Source: Streptomyces inusitatus (lineage in GTDB: Bacteria; Actinomycetota; Actinomycetes; Streptomycetales; Streptomycetaceae). Taken from it: DNA of 64,000 nucleotides. A program made the translations under genes and the position numbers. Of the stretch, positions 10,652 to 19,459 are shown piece after piece. The notes under the pieces were generated by a model, which saw nothing but the letters and a program-made list of their open reading frames with translations, made no database searches and was not told where the DNA came from. The DNA is taken from positions 50,410 through 114,409 of the forward strand of contig NZ_BMWG01000025.1 in assembly GCF_014651115.1 (NCBI RefSeq), given 5' to 3'. Each line of letters opens with the position of its first letter. Position 1 is the first letter of the stretch.

Positions 10652-11443
10652 ATGCCACCGGCCCGCAAACGCCTCCGCGCCTACGACCCCGTGAAGACCA
10701 GAACCGCCGTCCTCGCCCAGTTCGAGCAGGTCGCGGCGGCGGTCGCCACCCTCACCCCCGAGCAGCTCGCCCTGCCCACCCGGCTCGGCGACTGGACCGT
10801 GCGCGAACTCTCCGCCCATCTCTCGACGGTGCTCGGCCCGCTGCTCGAAAGCCTCGCCCTGCCCGAGCCGCCCAAGGCCGAAGTCACGCTGATGGAATGG
10901 CCCTTCCGCACGGCGGGCGCGGCGGCCGGCGTCGACGAGGTCGCCGTCGAGCTTGCCGCCGGGGCGGCCCCCGCCGAGCTGATCGCCGATGTCGCCGCCC
11001 GGATCGGGGACGCGCTCGGCCGGGCCCCCGACGACCGGACGGTGCCCACCCGCTTCGGCCCCATGCGGCTCGCGGACCACCTGGTCACCCGTACCGTCGA
11101 ACTGGTCGTCCACACCGACGACCTCAACGACGCGACCGGGCTGGACATCCCCTTCGACCGGCACGCGCTCGCCACCGCCGTCCGGCTGCTCGCCGACGCC
11201 CTCGCGCTCAAGGCCCCGGGCGGCTCCGTGGAGGTGCGGATCCCGCCGTACGCCGTGGTGCAGTGCGTCGAGGGCCCCCGGCACACCCGGGGCACCCCGC
11301 CCAATGTGGTCGAGACCGACCCGCTGACCTGGGTACGGCTCGCCACCGGGCGTACGGGATGGGCGAAGGCCCTGGAGGCGGCGAAGGTCAGCGCGAGCGG
11401 CGAACGGGCCGATCTGGCCGCGCTGCTGCCGGTGCTGAGCTGA
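10652..11443 (+). CDS. Maleylpyruvate isomerase-family (mycothiol-dependent type) protein
   Basis: 263-residue protein with an N-terminal DinB/MDMPI four-helix domain and a C-terminal sterol-carrier-like domain. Typical features are the N-terminal LGDWTVRELSAHLSTV, the LADHLVTRTVELVVHTDDL segment that holds family metal-binding histidines, and the closing WVRLATGRTGW. Family members use mycothiol as a cofactor in isomerisation or transfer reactions, but the substrate here is not known. It begins 10 bp after the peptidase stop. Confidence 0.87.
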   Translation: MPPARKRLRAYDPVKTRTAVLAQFEQVAAAVATLTPEQLALPTRLGDWTVRELSAHLSTVLGPLLESLALPEPPKAEVTLMEWPFRTAGAAAGVDEVAVELAAGAAPAELIADVAARIGDALGRAPDDRTVPTRFGPMRLADHLVTRTVELVVHTDDLNDATGLDIPFDRHALATAVRLLADALALKAPGGSVEVRIPPYAVVQCVEGPRHTRGTPPNVVETDPLTWVRLATGRTGWAKALEAAKVSASGERADLAALLPVLS

Positions 11444-11502
11444 GCGAGAGACGGGCAGGGGGGCGGGGGGAACCGGACTCGGCCCCCGCCCGTCCCAGGG
11501 GC

Positions 11503-12321
11503 ATGCGAAACGAGCTGAGCGTCCCCCTCACCGTCCTGGCCCTTCTCGCGCTCGCCGCCTGCGGCTCCGGCAGCAGCGAAGACGGCTCCGATTCCGGCTC
11601 CGGCTCCGCCAAGGCCGCGGGCGCGCCCGACCTCCCCCTCACCGGTGTGCACTGGAGCTTCGACAGCATCACCGTCGACGGGAAGAAGACGACCGCCCCC
11701 GCCGGCGCGCATGTCGAGATCACCGAGAAGGGCCGGGCCCAGGGCAGCTACGGCTGCAACCGCTTCGGCGCCACGGCGAAGCTCGACGGCGACACCGTCA
11801 CCCTCGGCCCTTCGGAGATGCACCTCGTCGGCTGCGGCCCGGAGACCGATCGGTTCGAGACAAACGCGCAGCGCGTCTTCACCGGACGTCTCAAGGCCCA
11901 ACTGGCGGGCAAGAAGCTCACCCTGACCACCGCCGGGGGCGACACCGTCGCCCTGACCTCACAGGACCCGGCCCCGCTCATCGGCACCACCTGGACGGTG
12001 GACTCGCTGCTCACCGGGGACGTCGCGGAGTCGCTGCCCGCCGGTACGGAGAAGTCCGCCCATCTGACCTTCACCAAGGACGGCAAGGTCCGCGGAAACC
12101 TCGGCTGCAACAACTTCAGCGCCCCCGCGAAGGTCACCGGTTCGAAGATCACCCTCGGCCGGATCACCGCCACCCGCATGATGTGCGCCGGCACGGCCGG
12201 ACAGGTGGAGGCCCATCTGCTCGCCGTGCTCGACAAGGAGGTCACCTACCACCTGCTGCACCGAGGGCTCACCCTCACCGGACCGGCCGACAAACGCCTC
12301 TCCGCCGTCGCCGACAGGTAG
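11503..12321 (+). CDS. META-domain lipoprotein
   Basis: 272-residue secreted lipoprotein. A short signal peptide ends in the lipobox LAAC (C20), followed by a Ser/Gly-rich linker. Two META/HslJ-like domains follow (about residues 45-150 and 158-268), each with the family pattern W-x-(6-8)-G and the GCN motif (SYGCNRFGA and NLGCNNFSA), plus a late MMC. HslJ-like domains occur in proteins for envelope stress and antibiotic tolerance. Function here is not established. Confidence 0.9.
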   Translation: MRNELSVPLTVLALLALAACGSGSSEDGSDSGSGSAKAAGAPDLPLTGVHWSFDSITVDGKKTTAPAGAHVEITEKGRAQGSYGCNRFGATAKLDGDTVTLGPSEMHLVGCGPETDRFETNAQRVFTGRLKAQLAGKKLTLTTAGGDTVALTSQDPAPLIGTTWTVDSLLTGDVAESLPAGTEKSAHLTFTKDGKVRGNLGCNNFSAPAKVTGSKITLGRITATRMMCAGTAGQVEAHLLAVLDKEVTYHLLHRGLTLTGPADKRLSAVADR

Positions 12322-12439
12322 ACTTCCCGGCCCGGCCGCGGCAGAGATCCCGGCCCCCGCCCGGTGACCGGACCGTCACCGAGAGCCCACGGGTCACCCC
12401 AATTCGGACCGGTGGTCGATCTCGCCTACACTCGGTGCC

Positions 12440-13957
12440 GTGCCACGTGGTGACGGTCGACTCAATCACGATCTGCTCCCCGGTGAGAAAGGCCCCCAGG
12501 ACGCTTGTGGCGTCTTCGGGGTCTGGGCTCCGGGTGAAGAGGTCGCAAAACTGACGTACTTCGGGCTCTACGCCCTCCAGCATCGAGGCCAGGAATCCGC
12601 CGGAATCGCGGTGAGCAACGGTTCCCAGATCCTCGTCTTCAAAGACATGGGCCTCGTCTCACAGGTTTTCGACGAAACCTCCCTCGGTTCCCTGCGCGGA
12701 CATATCGCTGTCGGTCACGCGCGCTACTCGACCACTGGAGCATCCGTCTGGGAGAACGCGCAACCGACTTTCCGGGCCACGGCCCATGGCTCCATCGCCC
12801 TCGGGCACAACGGAAATCTGGTCAATACGGCCCGTCTCGCGGACATGGTCGCCGACCTGCCCCGCCAGGACGGCCGCGCCACCCAGGTGGCGGCCACCAA
12901 TGACACCGATCTGGTCACCGCACTCCTCGCGGGCCAGGTGGACGACGACGGCAAGCCGCTGACCTCGGAACAGGCCGCCGCCCGAATCCTCCCCGAAGTC
13001 CGGGGCGCCTTCTCGCTCGTCTTCATGGACGAGACCACGCTCTACGCCGCCCGGGACCCCCAGGGCATCCGCCCGCTGGTGCTCGGCCGCCTCGACCGGG
13101 GCTGGGTGGTGGCCAGTGAGTCCGCCGCCCTCGACATCTGCGGTGCGAGCTTCGTCCGGGAGATCGAGCCGGGCGAGCTGATCGCCATCGACGAGAACGG
13201 CATCCGCACCTCGCGATTCGCGGAAGCGAAGCCCAAGGGCTGTGTCTTCGAGTATGTCTATCTGGCCCGCCCCGACACCGACATCGCCGGCCGGAGCGTC
13301 TATCTCTCCCGTGTGGAGATGGGCCGGAAATTGGCCAAAGAAGCTCCTGTCGACGCCGACCTGGTCATAGCGACTCCGGAGTCCGGCACCCCCGCCGCGA
13401 TCGGCTACGCCGAGGCGAGCGGGATCCCCTACGGCTCCGGGCTCGTCAAGAACGCCTATGTGGGCCGGACCTTCATCCAGCCCTCCCAGACCATCCGTCA
13501 GCTCGGCATCCGCCTCAAGCTGAACCCCCTCAAGGAAGTCATCAAGGGCAAGCGGCTGGTCGTCGTCGACGACTCCATCGTCCGCGGCAACACCCAGCGC
13601 GCCCTGGTCAAGATGCTCCGCGAAGCCGGTGCGGCCGAGATCCACGTACGGATCTCCTCCCCGCCGGTGAAGTGGCCCTGCTTCTTCGGCATCGACTTCG
13701 CCACCCGCGCCGAGCTGATCGCCAACGGGATGACGATCGATGAGATCGGCACCTCCATGGGCGCCGACTCTCTGGCCTACATCTCCCTCGACGGCATGAT
13801 CGAGGCGACCACCATCGCCAAGCCGAATCTCTGCCGTGCCTGCTTCGACGGCGAGTACCCGATGGAGCTTCCCGATCCCGAGCTGCTCGGCAAGCAGCTG
13901 CTCGAAACCGAGCTGGCGGGCGGCACCGACGCCGCCGACGCACTCCGCCGCCCCTAG
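12440..13957 (+). CDS. purF: Amidophosphoribosyltransferase
   Basis: 505-residue glutamine PRPP amidotransferase, the first committed enzyme of purine synthesis. A 22-residue propeptide precedes the nucleophile C23 (DACGVFG), so self-cleavage is expected as in the B. subtilis-type enzyme. The PRPP loop is VVVDDSIVRGNTQR. Cysteines in KGCVFEY, WPCFFGIDF and LCRACF match the pattern of Fe-S-containing family members. The GTG start is preceded by TACACT (12426-12431), a likely -10, giving a very short leader. purM follows about 100 bp downstream. Confidence 0.97.
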   Translation: MPRGDGRLNHDLLPGEKGPQDACGVFGVWAPGEEVAKLTYFGLYALQHRGQESAGIAVSNGSQILVFKDMGLVSQVFDETSLGSLRGHIAVGHARYSTTGASVWENAQPTFRATAHGSIALGHNGNLVNTARLADMVADLPRQDGRATQVAATNDTDLVTALLAGQVDDDGKPLTSEQAAARILPEVRGAFSLVFMDETTLYAARDPQGIRPLVLGRLDRGWVVASESAALDICGASFVREIEPGELIAIDENGIRTSRFAEAKPKGCVFEYVYLARPDTDIAGRSVYLSRVEMGRKLAKEAPVDADLVIATPESGTPAAIGYAEASGIPYGSGLVKNAYVGRTFIQPSQTIRQLGIRLKLNPLKEVIKGKRLVVVDDSIVRGNTQRALVKMLREAGAAEIHVRISSPPVKWPCFFGIDFATRAELIANGMTIDEIGTSMGADSLAYISLDGMIEATTIAKPNLCRACFDGEYPMELPDPELLGKQLLETELAGGTDAADALRRP

Positions 13958-13977
13958 GTTCCCGTGCTCCGCCGCAT

Positions 13978-14003
13978 GGTGATCCACAGCGCCGTGGATC
14001 ACC
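13978..14003 (+). other. Hairpin in the purF-purM spacer
   Basis: A perfect 10-bp inverted repeat (GGTGATCCAC, loop AGCGCC, complement) lies in the purF-purM gap without a T run. It could be a weak attenuator or a processing site that adjusts purM relative to purF. Confidence 0.5.
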
Positions 14004-14058
14004 GGGAGGCGGCCCGCGGCCGGGGCTCCGCAGTACCGACACGAAAGCTCTCTCCGTC

Positions 14059-15150
14059 ATGACATCTGAGTCTTCTGTACCTGCTCCGCAGGCGGGCACC
14101 GGTGCCAGCTACGCCGGCGCGGGCGTCGACATCGAAGCCGGTGACCGCGCCGTCGAGCTGATGAAGGAGTGGGTGAAGCGGACCCGCCGCCCCGAGGTCT
14201 TCGGCGGCATCGGCGGATTCGCCGGTCTCTTCGACGTCTCGGCGCTCAAGCGCTATGAGCGTCCGCTGCTGGCCACCGCCACCGACGGCGTCGGCACCAA
14301 GGTCGACCTCGCCCGCAAGCTCGGTGTGTACGACACCATCGGCCACGACCTCGTCGGCATGGTCGTCGACGACATCGTGGTCTGCGGTGCCGAGCCGCTC
14401 TTCATGACCGACTACATCTGTGTCGGCAAGGTCCACCCCGAGCGGGTCGCCGCCATCGTCAAGGGCATCGCCGAGGGCTGTGTGCTGGCCGGCTGCGCGC
14501 TGGTCGGCGGCGAGACCGCCGAGCACCCGGGCCTGCTCGGCGAGGACGACTTCGATGTCGCCGGCGCGGGCACCGGAGTGGTCGAGGCGGACCGGCTGCT
14601 GGGCGCGGATCGTATCCGTACGGGGGACACGGTCATCGCGATGGCCTCCTCCGGCCTTCACTCCAACGGGTACTCACTGGTCCGCCATGTCCTCCTGGAC
14701 CGGGCGGGAATGGCCCTGGAGTCCCATGTGGAGGAGTTCGGGCGGACTCTTGGCGAAGAACTGCTCGAACCCACCAAGATCTACTCTCTGGACTGCTTGG
14801 CGCTCATCCGGACCGCCGAGGTGCATGCCTTCAGCCATGTCACCGGCGGCGGTCTTGCCAACAACCTCGCCCGTGTGGTGCCGGACGGACTGCACGCCAC
14901 GGTCGACCGTTCGACCTGGACGCCCGCGCCGGTCTTCGATCTCGTCGGCAGGACCGGCCGGGTCGAGCGGCTGGAGCTGGAGAAGACGCTGAACATGGGC
15001 GTCGGCATGATCGCCGTCGTGCCCGAGGAGTCGGCGGACGCGGCGCTGACCCTCCTGAAGGACCGAGGCGTCGAGGCATGGGTCGCCGGAGAGATCACCG
15101 AGCGCGGCGATCACTCCACCGGCGCGACCCTCGTCGGCGACTACGCCTGA
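14059..15150 (+). CDS. purM: Phosphoribosylformylglycinamidine cyclo-ligase (AIR synthase)
   Basis: 363-residue AIR synthetase, which closes the imidazole ring of FGAM with ATP. It shows the family N-terminus SYAGAGVDIEAGDRAV, the ATDGVGTK nucleotide loop, DDIVVCGAEPLFMTDY, and the glycine-rich HVTGGGLANNLARV. Length is normal. It follows purF and ends before two consecutive hairpins. Confidence 0.97.
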   Translation: MTSESSVPAPQAGTGASYAGAGVDIEAGDRAVELMKEWVKRTRRPEVFGGIGGFAGLFDVSALKRYERPLLATATDGVGTKVDLARKLGVYDTIGHDLVGMVVDDIVVCGAEPLFMTDYICVGKVHPERVAAIVKGIAEGCVLAGCALVGGETAEHPGLLGEDDFDVAGAGTGVVEADRLLGADRIRTGDTVIAMASSGLHSNGYSLVRHVLLDRAGMALESHVEEFGRTLGEELLEPTKIYSLDCLALIRTAEVHAFSHVTGGGLANNLARVVPDGLHATVDRSTWTPAPVFDLVGRTGRVERLELEKTLNMGVGMIAVVPEESADAALTLLKDRGVEAWVAGEITERGDHSTGATLVGDYA

Positions 15151-15170
15151 TCAGAGGCGCGCACCAGGGC

Positions 15171-15195
15171 CGGGCCGCTCACATGGAGCGGCCCG
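15171..15195. terminator. Hairpin after purM
   Basis: Inverted repeat with 10-bp arms (CGGGCCGCTC and its complement, loop ACATG), 20 bp past the purM stop. Confidence 0.7.
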
Positions 15196-15223
15196 ACCCG
15201 AACAATGATCCGAACAGCACAGA

Positions 15224-15251
15224 ACCCGGTCCGGAGTGATCCGGACCGGGT
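15224..15251. terminator. Bidirectional terminator between purM and DUF3073 gene
   Basis: Perfect 12-bp inverted repeat (ACCCGGTCCGGA, loop GTGA, complement) placed between the convergent genes. Confidence 0.8.
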
Positions 15252-15269
15252 CAGTTGCCAGCTACGACG

Positions 15270-15524
15270 TCAAGCGCCGCGGCGATGTGACGACGGACCG
15301 GACTCTTCGTCCTCGTCCTCATCGTCGTTGTACATCTCCGCGTACCGCGCGTACGGGTCGTCTTCCTCGTCGTCGTCGTCCTCGAACGGCTCCGGATTCG
15401 GAGGCTGGCTCGAAGTCGAAGCGCCCAGCTCGTTGGCCAGACGCGACAGGTCAGTCCCGCCGCTGTTGTACTTCAGCTGGCGGGCGACCTTTGTCTGCTT
15501 GGCCTTGGCCCGGCCGCGCCCCAT
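15270..15524 (-). CDS. DUF3073 family protein
   Basis: 84-residue actinobacterial protein of unknown function. It begins MGRGRAKAKQTKVARQLKY, a basic segment that could bind nucleic acid, then SGGTDLSRLANELG, and ends in a highly acidic stretch of D/E residues broken by Tyr. The start is set by the family N-terminus; the frame extends upstream without matching it. The opposite charge of the two halves suggests an RNA- or ribosome-associated role, which is inference. Confidence 0.88.
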   Translation of the reverse strand: MGRGRAKAKQTKVARQLKYNSGGTDLSRLANELGASTSSQPPNPEPFEDDDDEEDDPYARYAEMYNDDEDEDEESGPSSHRRGA

Positions 15525-15805
15525 GGCTCGACCCCCTCGGTGACGGGGCTCGACGGCCCCAGAGTCTTGACACGCGTTCATGAGTCGGAACGGACTCCCC
15601 GCGGGGAGACCGGCCCGTAGGGCTTCAACGGTACCTGCTTCCGCAGCCATACGGTACGCCGCCCGCATGACGTGCCACTTCGCAGGACCCGCGAGGAGCC
15701 CCGTCCTCGCTGGTCAACTGCGATATTAACCTCTTCTTGGCGGTCGACCCGCCGACCGGGGTGAGTCTTGTCTCCCGACGCGGCGGGCCGAAGCCATGAT
15801 CATCA

Positions 15806-16897
15806 TCAGGGGCGGCGGGCCTCCGCCATCCGCTGCTCGGCGATCCGGTCCGCCGCCACGGCCGGCGGAACACCCTCCTCATTCGCACGTGCGAATATTT
15901 CCAGCGTGGTGTCGTAGATCCGGGCCGCCTTGGCCTTGCACCGGTCGAAGTCGAAGCCGTGCAGCTCGTCGGCGACCTGGATCACTCCGCCCGCGTTCAC
16001 CACATAGTCGGGGGCGTAGAGGATGGAGCGGTCGGAGAGATCCTTCTCGACGCCCGGGTGCGCGAGCTGGTTGTTGGCCGCGCCGCAGACCACCTTCGCG
16101 GTGAGCACCGGCACGGTGTCGTCGCCGAGCGCACCGCCGAGCGCGCAGGGCGCGTAGATGTCCAGCCCCTCGATCCGGATCAGCGCGGCCGTGTCCGCCA
16201 CCGCGGTGACCTGAGGATATTTGGCCTGAATTCGCCGTACGGATTCTTCGCGCACATCCGTGACGACAACCTCCGCGCCGTCTTGAATCAGATGGTTCAC
16301 CAGGTGATGACCCACCTTGCCGACACCGGCGACCCCGACCAGCCGGCCGCTGAGCGAGGGGGACCCCCACAGGTGGTGCGCGGAGGCGCGCATGCCCTGG
16401 AAGACGCCGTACGCGGTGAGTACGGAGGAGTCGCCCGCGCCGCCGTTCTCGGGGGAGCGGCCGGTGGCCCAGCGGGTCTCGCGGGCCACCACGTCCATGT
16501 CGGCGACGTAGGTGCCGACGTCGCAGGCGGTCACATACCGCCCGCCGAGGGACTCGACGAAGCGTCCGTAGGCGAGCAGCAGCTCCTCGCTCTTGAGGGT
16601 CTCGGGGTCTCCGATGATCACTGCCTTGCCGCCGCCGTGCTCAAGGCCGGCCAGGGCGTTCTTGTACGACATCCCGCGGGCGAGGTTGAGCGCGTCGGCG
16701 ACGGCCGCCGCCTCGGTCGCGTACGGATGGAAGCGGGTGCCGCCCAGGGCCGGGCCCAGGGCGGTGGAGTGGATGGCGATCACGGCTTTCAGACCGGAGG
16801 CGCGGTCCTGGCAGAGCACGACCTGCTCATGGCCGCCCTGGTCCGAGCGGAAGAGGGTGTGCAGTACATCGACGGAAGCGCCGGTCACATCGGTCAC
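15806..16897 (-). CDS. vdh: Valine (branched-chain amino acid) dehydrogenase
   Basis: 363-residue Glu/Leu/Phe/Val dehydrogenase that oxidatively deaminates valine and related amino acids with NAD, feeding branched-chain acyl-CoA precursors for fatty acids and polyketides. The catalytic lysines lie in GLEHGGGKAVI and GMSYKNALAG, and the Rossmann loop is GVAGVGKVG. The GTG start is preceded by GGGAG nine bases upstream. Its neighbours (DUF3073 and a hypothetical protein before bldC) match the vdh locus of S. coelicolor as I recall it. Confidence 0.93.
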   Translation of the reverse strand: MTDVTGASVDVLHTLFRSDQGGHEQVVLCQDRASGLKAVIAIHSTALGPALGGTRFHPYATEAAAVADALNLARGMSYKNALAGLEHGGGKAVIIGDPETLKSEELLLAYGRFVESLGGRYVTACDVGTYVADMDVVARETRWATGRSPENGGAGDSSVLTAYGVFQGMRASAHHLWGSPSLSGRLVGVAGVGKVGHHLVNHLIQDGAEVVVTDVREESVRRIQAKYPQVTAVADTAALIRIEGLDIYAPCALGGALGDDTVPVLTAKVVCGAANNQLAHPGVEKDLSDRSILYAPDYVVNAGGVIQVADELHGFDFDRCKAKAARIYDTTLEIFARANEEGVPPAVAADRIAEQRMAEARRP

Positions 16898-17053
16898 TGT
16901 GGTGACTCCCAGGTAAGAAGCGGCGGATGAGGGACCATCCTGTGGGTGGGGACGGTCCGATTGGGCACGAGGGTAAGTGCTGAACGGGCGTGGATCGGGC
17001 GCAGTGCCCAGGATCACCCCCTGGCGGAGTACGGGCAGGGAAGGATTTGCGAC

Positions 17054-17893
17054 ATGCCGGCGGTGTCCTCGGTTCTGGTCCCCTATGCGGCCTACTTGCG
17101 GGTGTACGAGCCCCTGGAGGCCTTTCCGCGCCCCGAGCGCGAGCACTGGACGCGCTATGCGCAGCGCGGCCAAACCCCCACGGCCCAGGATGAACTGCGC
17201 AGGTCACTGGCGGATTTGCTGCCCACCCCACCGGTCGCGGTGCCGGTGCGTGAGAGCGCCGACGCCTTTGTGACCGAGGTGGACGGCGTGGTGCGGATCT
17301 GTCCCTGGCGCACCCGGCTGCGGGGCTGGCTGGCCCTGGAGGAGCTGGTCCAGGAGCTTCCGCCCACGCTGCTGGACGCGGTGCTTCCGCCGGTGGTCAG
17401 GGCCCAGGCGGCGGCGGACTGGGGGCGGTGGCGCGAGCGCAATCCGGACGCCCGTCCATGGATCAGGAGCGCGGTCTGGCAGGTGCCGGTCCGCTGGTTC
17501 GTGCTCTTCGCCGACGAGGAGCGGGCCTATGAGCCGGCCGGTCCCGGCGCCGCCGCCCTGCGCTACCGCACCCCGATGGTGGAGGCCCGCCGCCGGACCG
17601 CCCGGGCGCTGAAGGCGCTGCGCGACTCCGAGGACGCGGGTCCGCTGGTCGAGGGGCTGGTCGAGGTGGGCCGGTGGCTGGAGGAGTTCCATCCGCGCTC
17701 GCTGGTGGAGCTGGACTACGGGGGCCTGGTGCACGCGCTCTCCGGGCAGCGGCTCGCCGACGATCACTCGGCGGCGGATGTGGCGGAGGGGATCGCCGCG
17801 CTGCGGTCGGGCGACGGTGACGCCGCAGAGGAGGCATATGCCCGGCTTGTGGCTCGATGGCGGGTAGTGAGGGACCTTCAATTCGCAAACTGA
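17054..17893 (+). CDS. Conserved streptomycete protein of unknown function
   Basis: 279-residue protein with no motif I recognise. It is Arg/Ala/Leu-rich, begins MPAVSSVLVPYAAYLRVYEPLEAF, lacks membrane segments and reads as a soluble helical protein. The ATG at 17054 is chosen because the longer upstream frame overlaps the vdh promoter. It is transcribed away from vdh. The analogous position next to bldC is held by a conserved hypothetical gene in other streptomycetes, so it is probably real, but its role is not known. Confidence 0.8.
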   Translation: MPAVSSVLVPYAAYLRVYEPLEAFPRPEREHWTRYAQRGQTPTAQDELRRSLADLLPTPPVAVPVRESADAFVTEVDGVVRICPWRTRLRGWLALEELVQELPPTLLDAVLPPVVRAQAAADWGRWRERNPDARPWIRSAVWQVPVRWFVLFADEERAYEPAGPGAAALRYRTPMVEARRRTARALKALRDSEDAGPLVEGLVEVGRWLEEFHPRSLVELDYGGLVHALSGQRLADDHSAADVAEGIAALRSGDGDAAEEAYARLVARWRVVRDLQFAN

Positions 17894-18370
17894 GCGAATG
17901 TGTGGATGATTGAGGCCTTCCGTCCAGGCCCTAGGTCCCGATCCGGGCCTTTGTCTCAAGCGTGACGGACTGCACTATCTGGGCCCTTGCGCCCATCGCC
18001 TACCCTCGTGTCAAAATAGGACAAGGAGTCCGGGGAGGGTTCCTTCCGTCCAACTAAGGGCGGAATGCTCGGCATTGCGCTCTATGGGGGGTCTGATGGC
18101 TCCTGATCACTCTGTGACTGATCGTCACTGTGGCGTGACTGTCCGCTATGGCCTGGTCCATCGGCGTTCAGCCACTGATGAACACCTCAGAGGGCAATTC
18201 CGTCGGTTTGGCCGACGTGGCTGGACAGATGGTGTAGTTGTAGTGCCGAGGACAAGCCGTTCGTCCTATAACCGACTCGGCCCGCGTCCGCCATTTCGGG
18301 CAACGCGGGTCAAGGTGCAGAATTTAGAGGAATGAACCGAGAAGGTTCGGTTCTCCCGAGGAGGCCGCTC
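17894..18370. other. bldC upstream region (no gene)
   Basis: 477 bp without a supported gene, less GC-rich than its surroundings. It holds GTGAC-tgatc-GTCAC (18114-18128) with another GTGAC at 18135, and a small hairpin around GAACCGAGAAGGTTCGGTTC just upstream of the bldC ribosome-binding site. The bldC promoter must lie here; I could not fix its position. Confidence 0.6.
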
Positions 18371-18577
18371 ATGACCGCTCGCACCCCTGATGCCGAGCCG
18401 CTGCTGACCCCGGCTGAGGTTGCCACGATGTTCCGCGTGGACCCGAAGACGGTGACCCGCTGGGCGAAGGCAGGCAAGCTCACGTCGATTCGTACGCTCG
18501 GCGGACATCGCCGGTACCGCGAGGCAGAGGTACGCGCACTGCTCGCGGGTATCCCGCAGCAGCGCAGCGAGGCCTGA
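18371..18577 (+). CDS. bldC: BldC developmental DNA-binding protein
   Basis: 68-residue MerR-like winged-helix protein without an effector domain, a regulator of the vegetative-to-reproductive transition in Streptomyces that binds DNA cooperatively as asymmetric head-to-tail oligomers on direct repeats. The core reads LLTPAEVATMFRVDPKTV followed by WAKAGKLTSIRTLGGHRRY and LLAGIPQ. The ATG follows GAGGAGG. An upstream frame exists but the 68-aa form matches the known protein exactly in length. It is followed by an intrinsic terminator at 18684. Confidence 0.97.
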   Translation: MTARTPDAEPLLTPAEVATMFRVDPKTVTRWAKAGKLTSIRTLGGHRRYREAEVRALLAGIPQQRSEA

Positions 18578-18968
18578 GAGCCTCGCAGACCGGGCCTTTC
18601 CGGGACCCCCATCCCGGTTGAGCCCACCTTTTGAGATGTTGCTCCACCCGCCTGATGTCTGCCCCAACAGACCTCGGACATCGATCGCGCTGGACTCCGC
18701 CGGGTCCAGCGCGATTTTTTTTTGTGCGCGGGGGCACTGCGGCGCCGGCCTCGGCCAGGGTGCGGAAGCTATGGCTCCGGGGGAGGGTGCCCAAGCTGTG
18801 GGACGGCCGCTCAAGGGGTAGTGCAATTGCACATATTAAATTGGTTGGTTGTAGGCGGGCGTTAAGCACCTGGGTTCTGAAAACCTATACGGTGACACCC
18901 GTCACACTGTGCAGCCCTTGCCATTGTCGAGCGTGTCACTTCCGGAGCCGGGTTCCATCGGGCCGAAG
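18578..18968. other. Intergenic region downstream of bldC
   Basis: 391 bp with no supported gene. It contains the bldC terminator and, after it, an unusually AT-rich patch (18821-18850, with CACATATTAAATTGG). Confidence 0.6.
18684..18723 (+). terminator. Intrinsic terminator of bldC
   Basis: A 12-bp inverted repeat ATCGCGCTGGAC and its complement, followed by nine T residues. Confidence 0.92.
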
Positions 18969-19151
18969 TCACTCACCGCCGGGACCTTCGTCCTCGGTGT
19001 GGGCGCGGGGGTCGGAGGGCTCCATGGCGAGCCGCAGCAGGCGGTGGCAGACCGCGCAGTGCCTTGTGAGATGCCGGTAGCCGGATGCGGCCGCCAGATG
19101 GGCCCGCAGGAGTGCTCTGGTCTCGTGTCGTCTCGCCGTGGCCGTCGCCAT
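18969..19151 (-). CDS. DUF6274-like small protein
   Basis: 60-residue basic protein with MATATARRHETRALLRAHL and a CAVCHRLLRLAM segment holding a C-x2-C-H pattern, which may bind metal. An excellent Shine-Dalgarno (GGAGGTGA) lies eight bases before the ATG. I believe small proteins of this kind near bldC are grouped as DUF6274; that assignment is from memory. It lies between bldC and tRNA-Asp. No function is known. Confidence 0.68.
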   Translation of the reverse strand: MATATARRHETRALLRAHLAAASGYRHLTRHCAVCHRLLRLAMEPSDPRAHTEDEGPGGE

Positions 19152-19253
19152 GCGCGTCACCTCCGCCGGTGGTGTGTGCGCTCGGGCCCGCGATGGGCCT
19201 TAAGGAGTGGGTACCGGGGGAGGGGGAGGCCGTCAAGGCGGCGGGGTACGGCG

Positions 19254-19284
19254 AAGGCCCGCATCCCTGAGGGATGCGGGCCTT
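19254..19284 (-). terminator. Hairpin after tRNA-Asp
   Basis: Perfect inverted repeat AAGGCCCGCATCCCT and its complement, immediately downstream of the minus-strand tRNA-Asp. Confidence 0.82.
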
Positions 19285-19290
19285 CAACTG

Positions 19291-19365
19291 CGGTCCTGAC
19301 GGGATTTGAACCCGCGGCCTCCACCTTGACAGGGTGGCGAGCACTCCAAGCTGCTCCACAGGACC
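19291..19365 (-). tRNA. tRNA-Asp (GTC)
   Basis: 75-nt cloverleaf with acceptor GGTCCTG/CAGGACC, discriminator G, anticodon loop CTGTCAA (GTC) and a GTTCAAA T-loop. Identical to the copy at 26015-26089. Confidence 0.96.
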
Positions 19366-19459
19366 AGGTTTCGCAGTCCGATTGTTGCGTTGGCCTGCGA
19401 GATGAAACTGTACAGCAGCACCGGCCCGGCGGTCGAACTCGCTCTGGGTGACAGGGGTG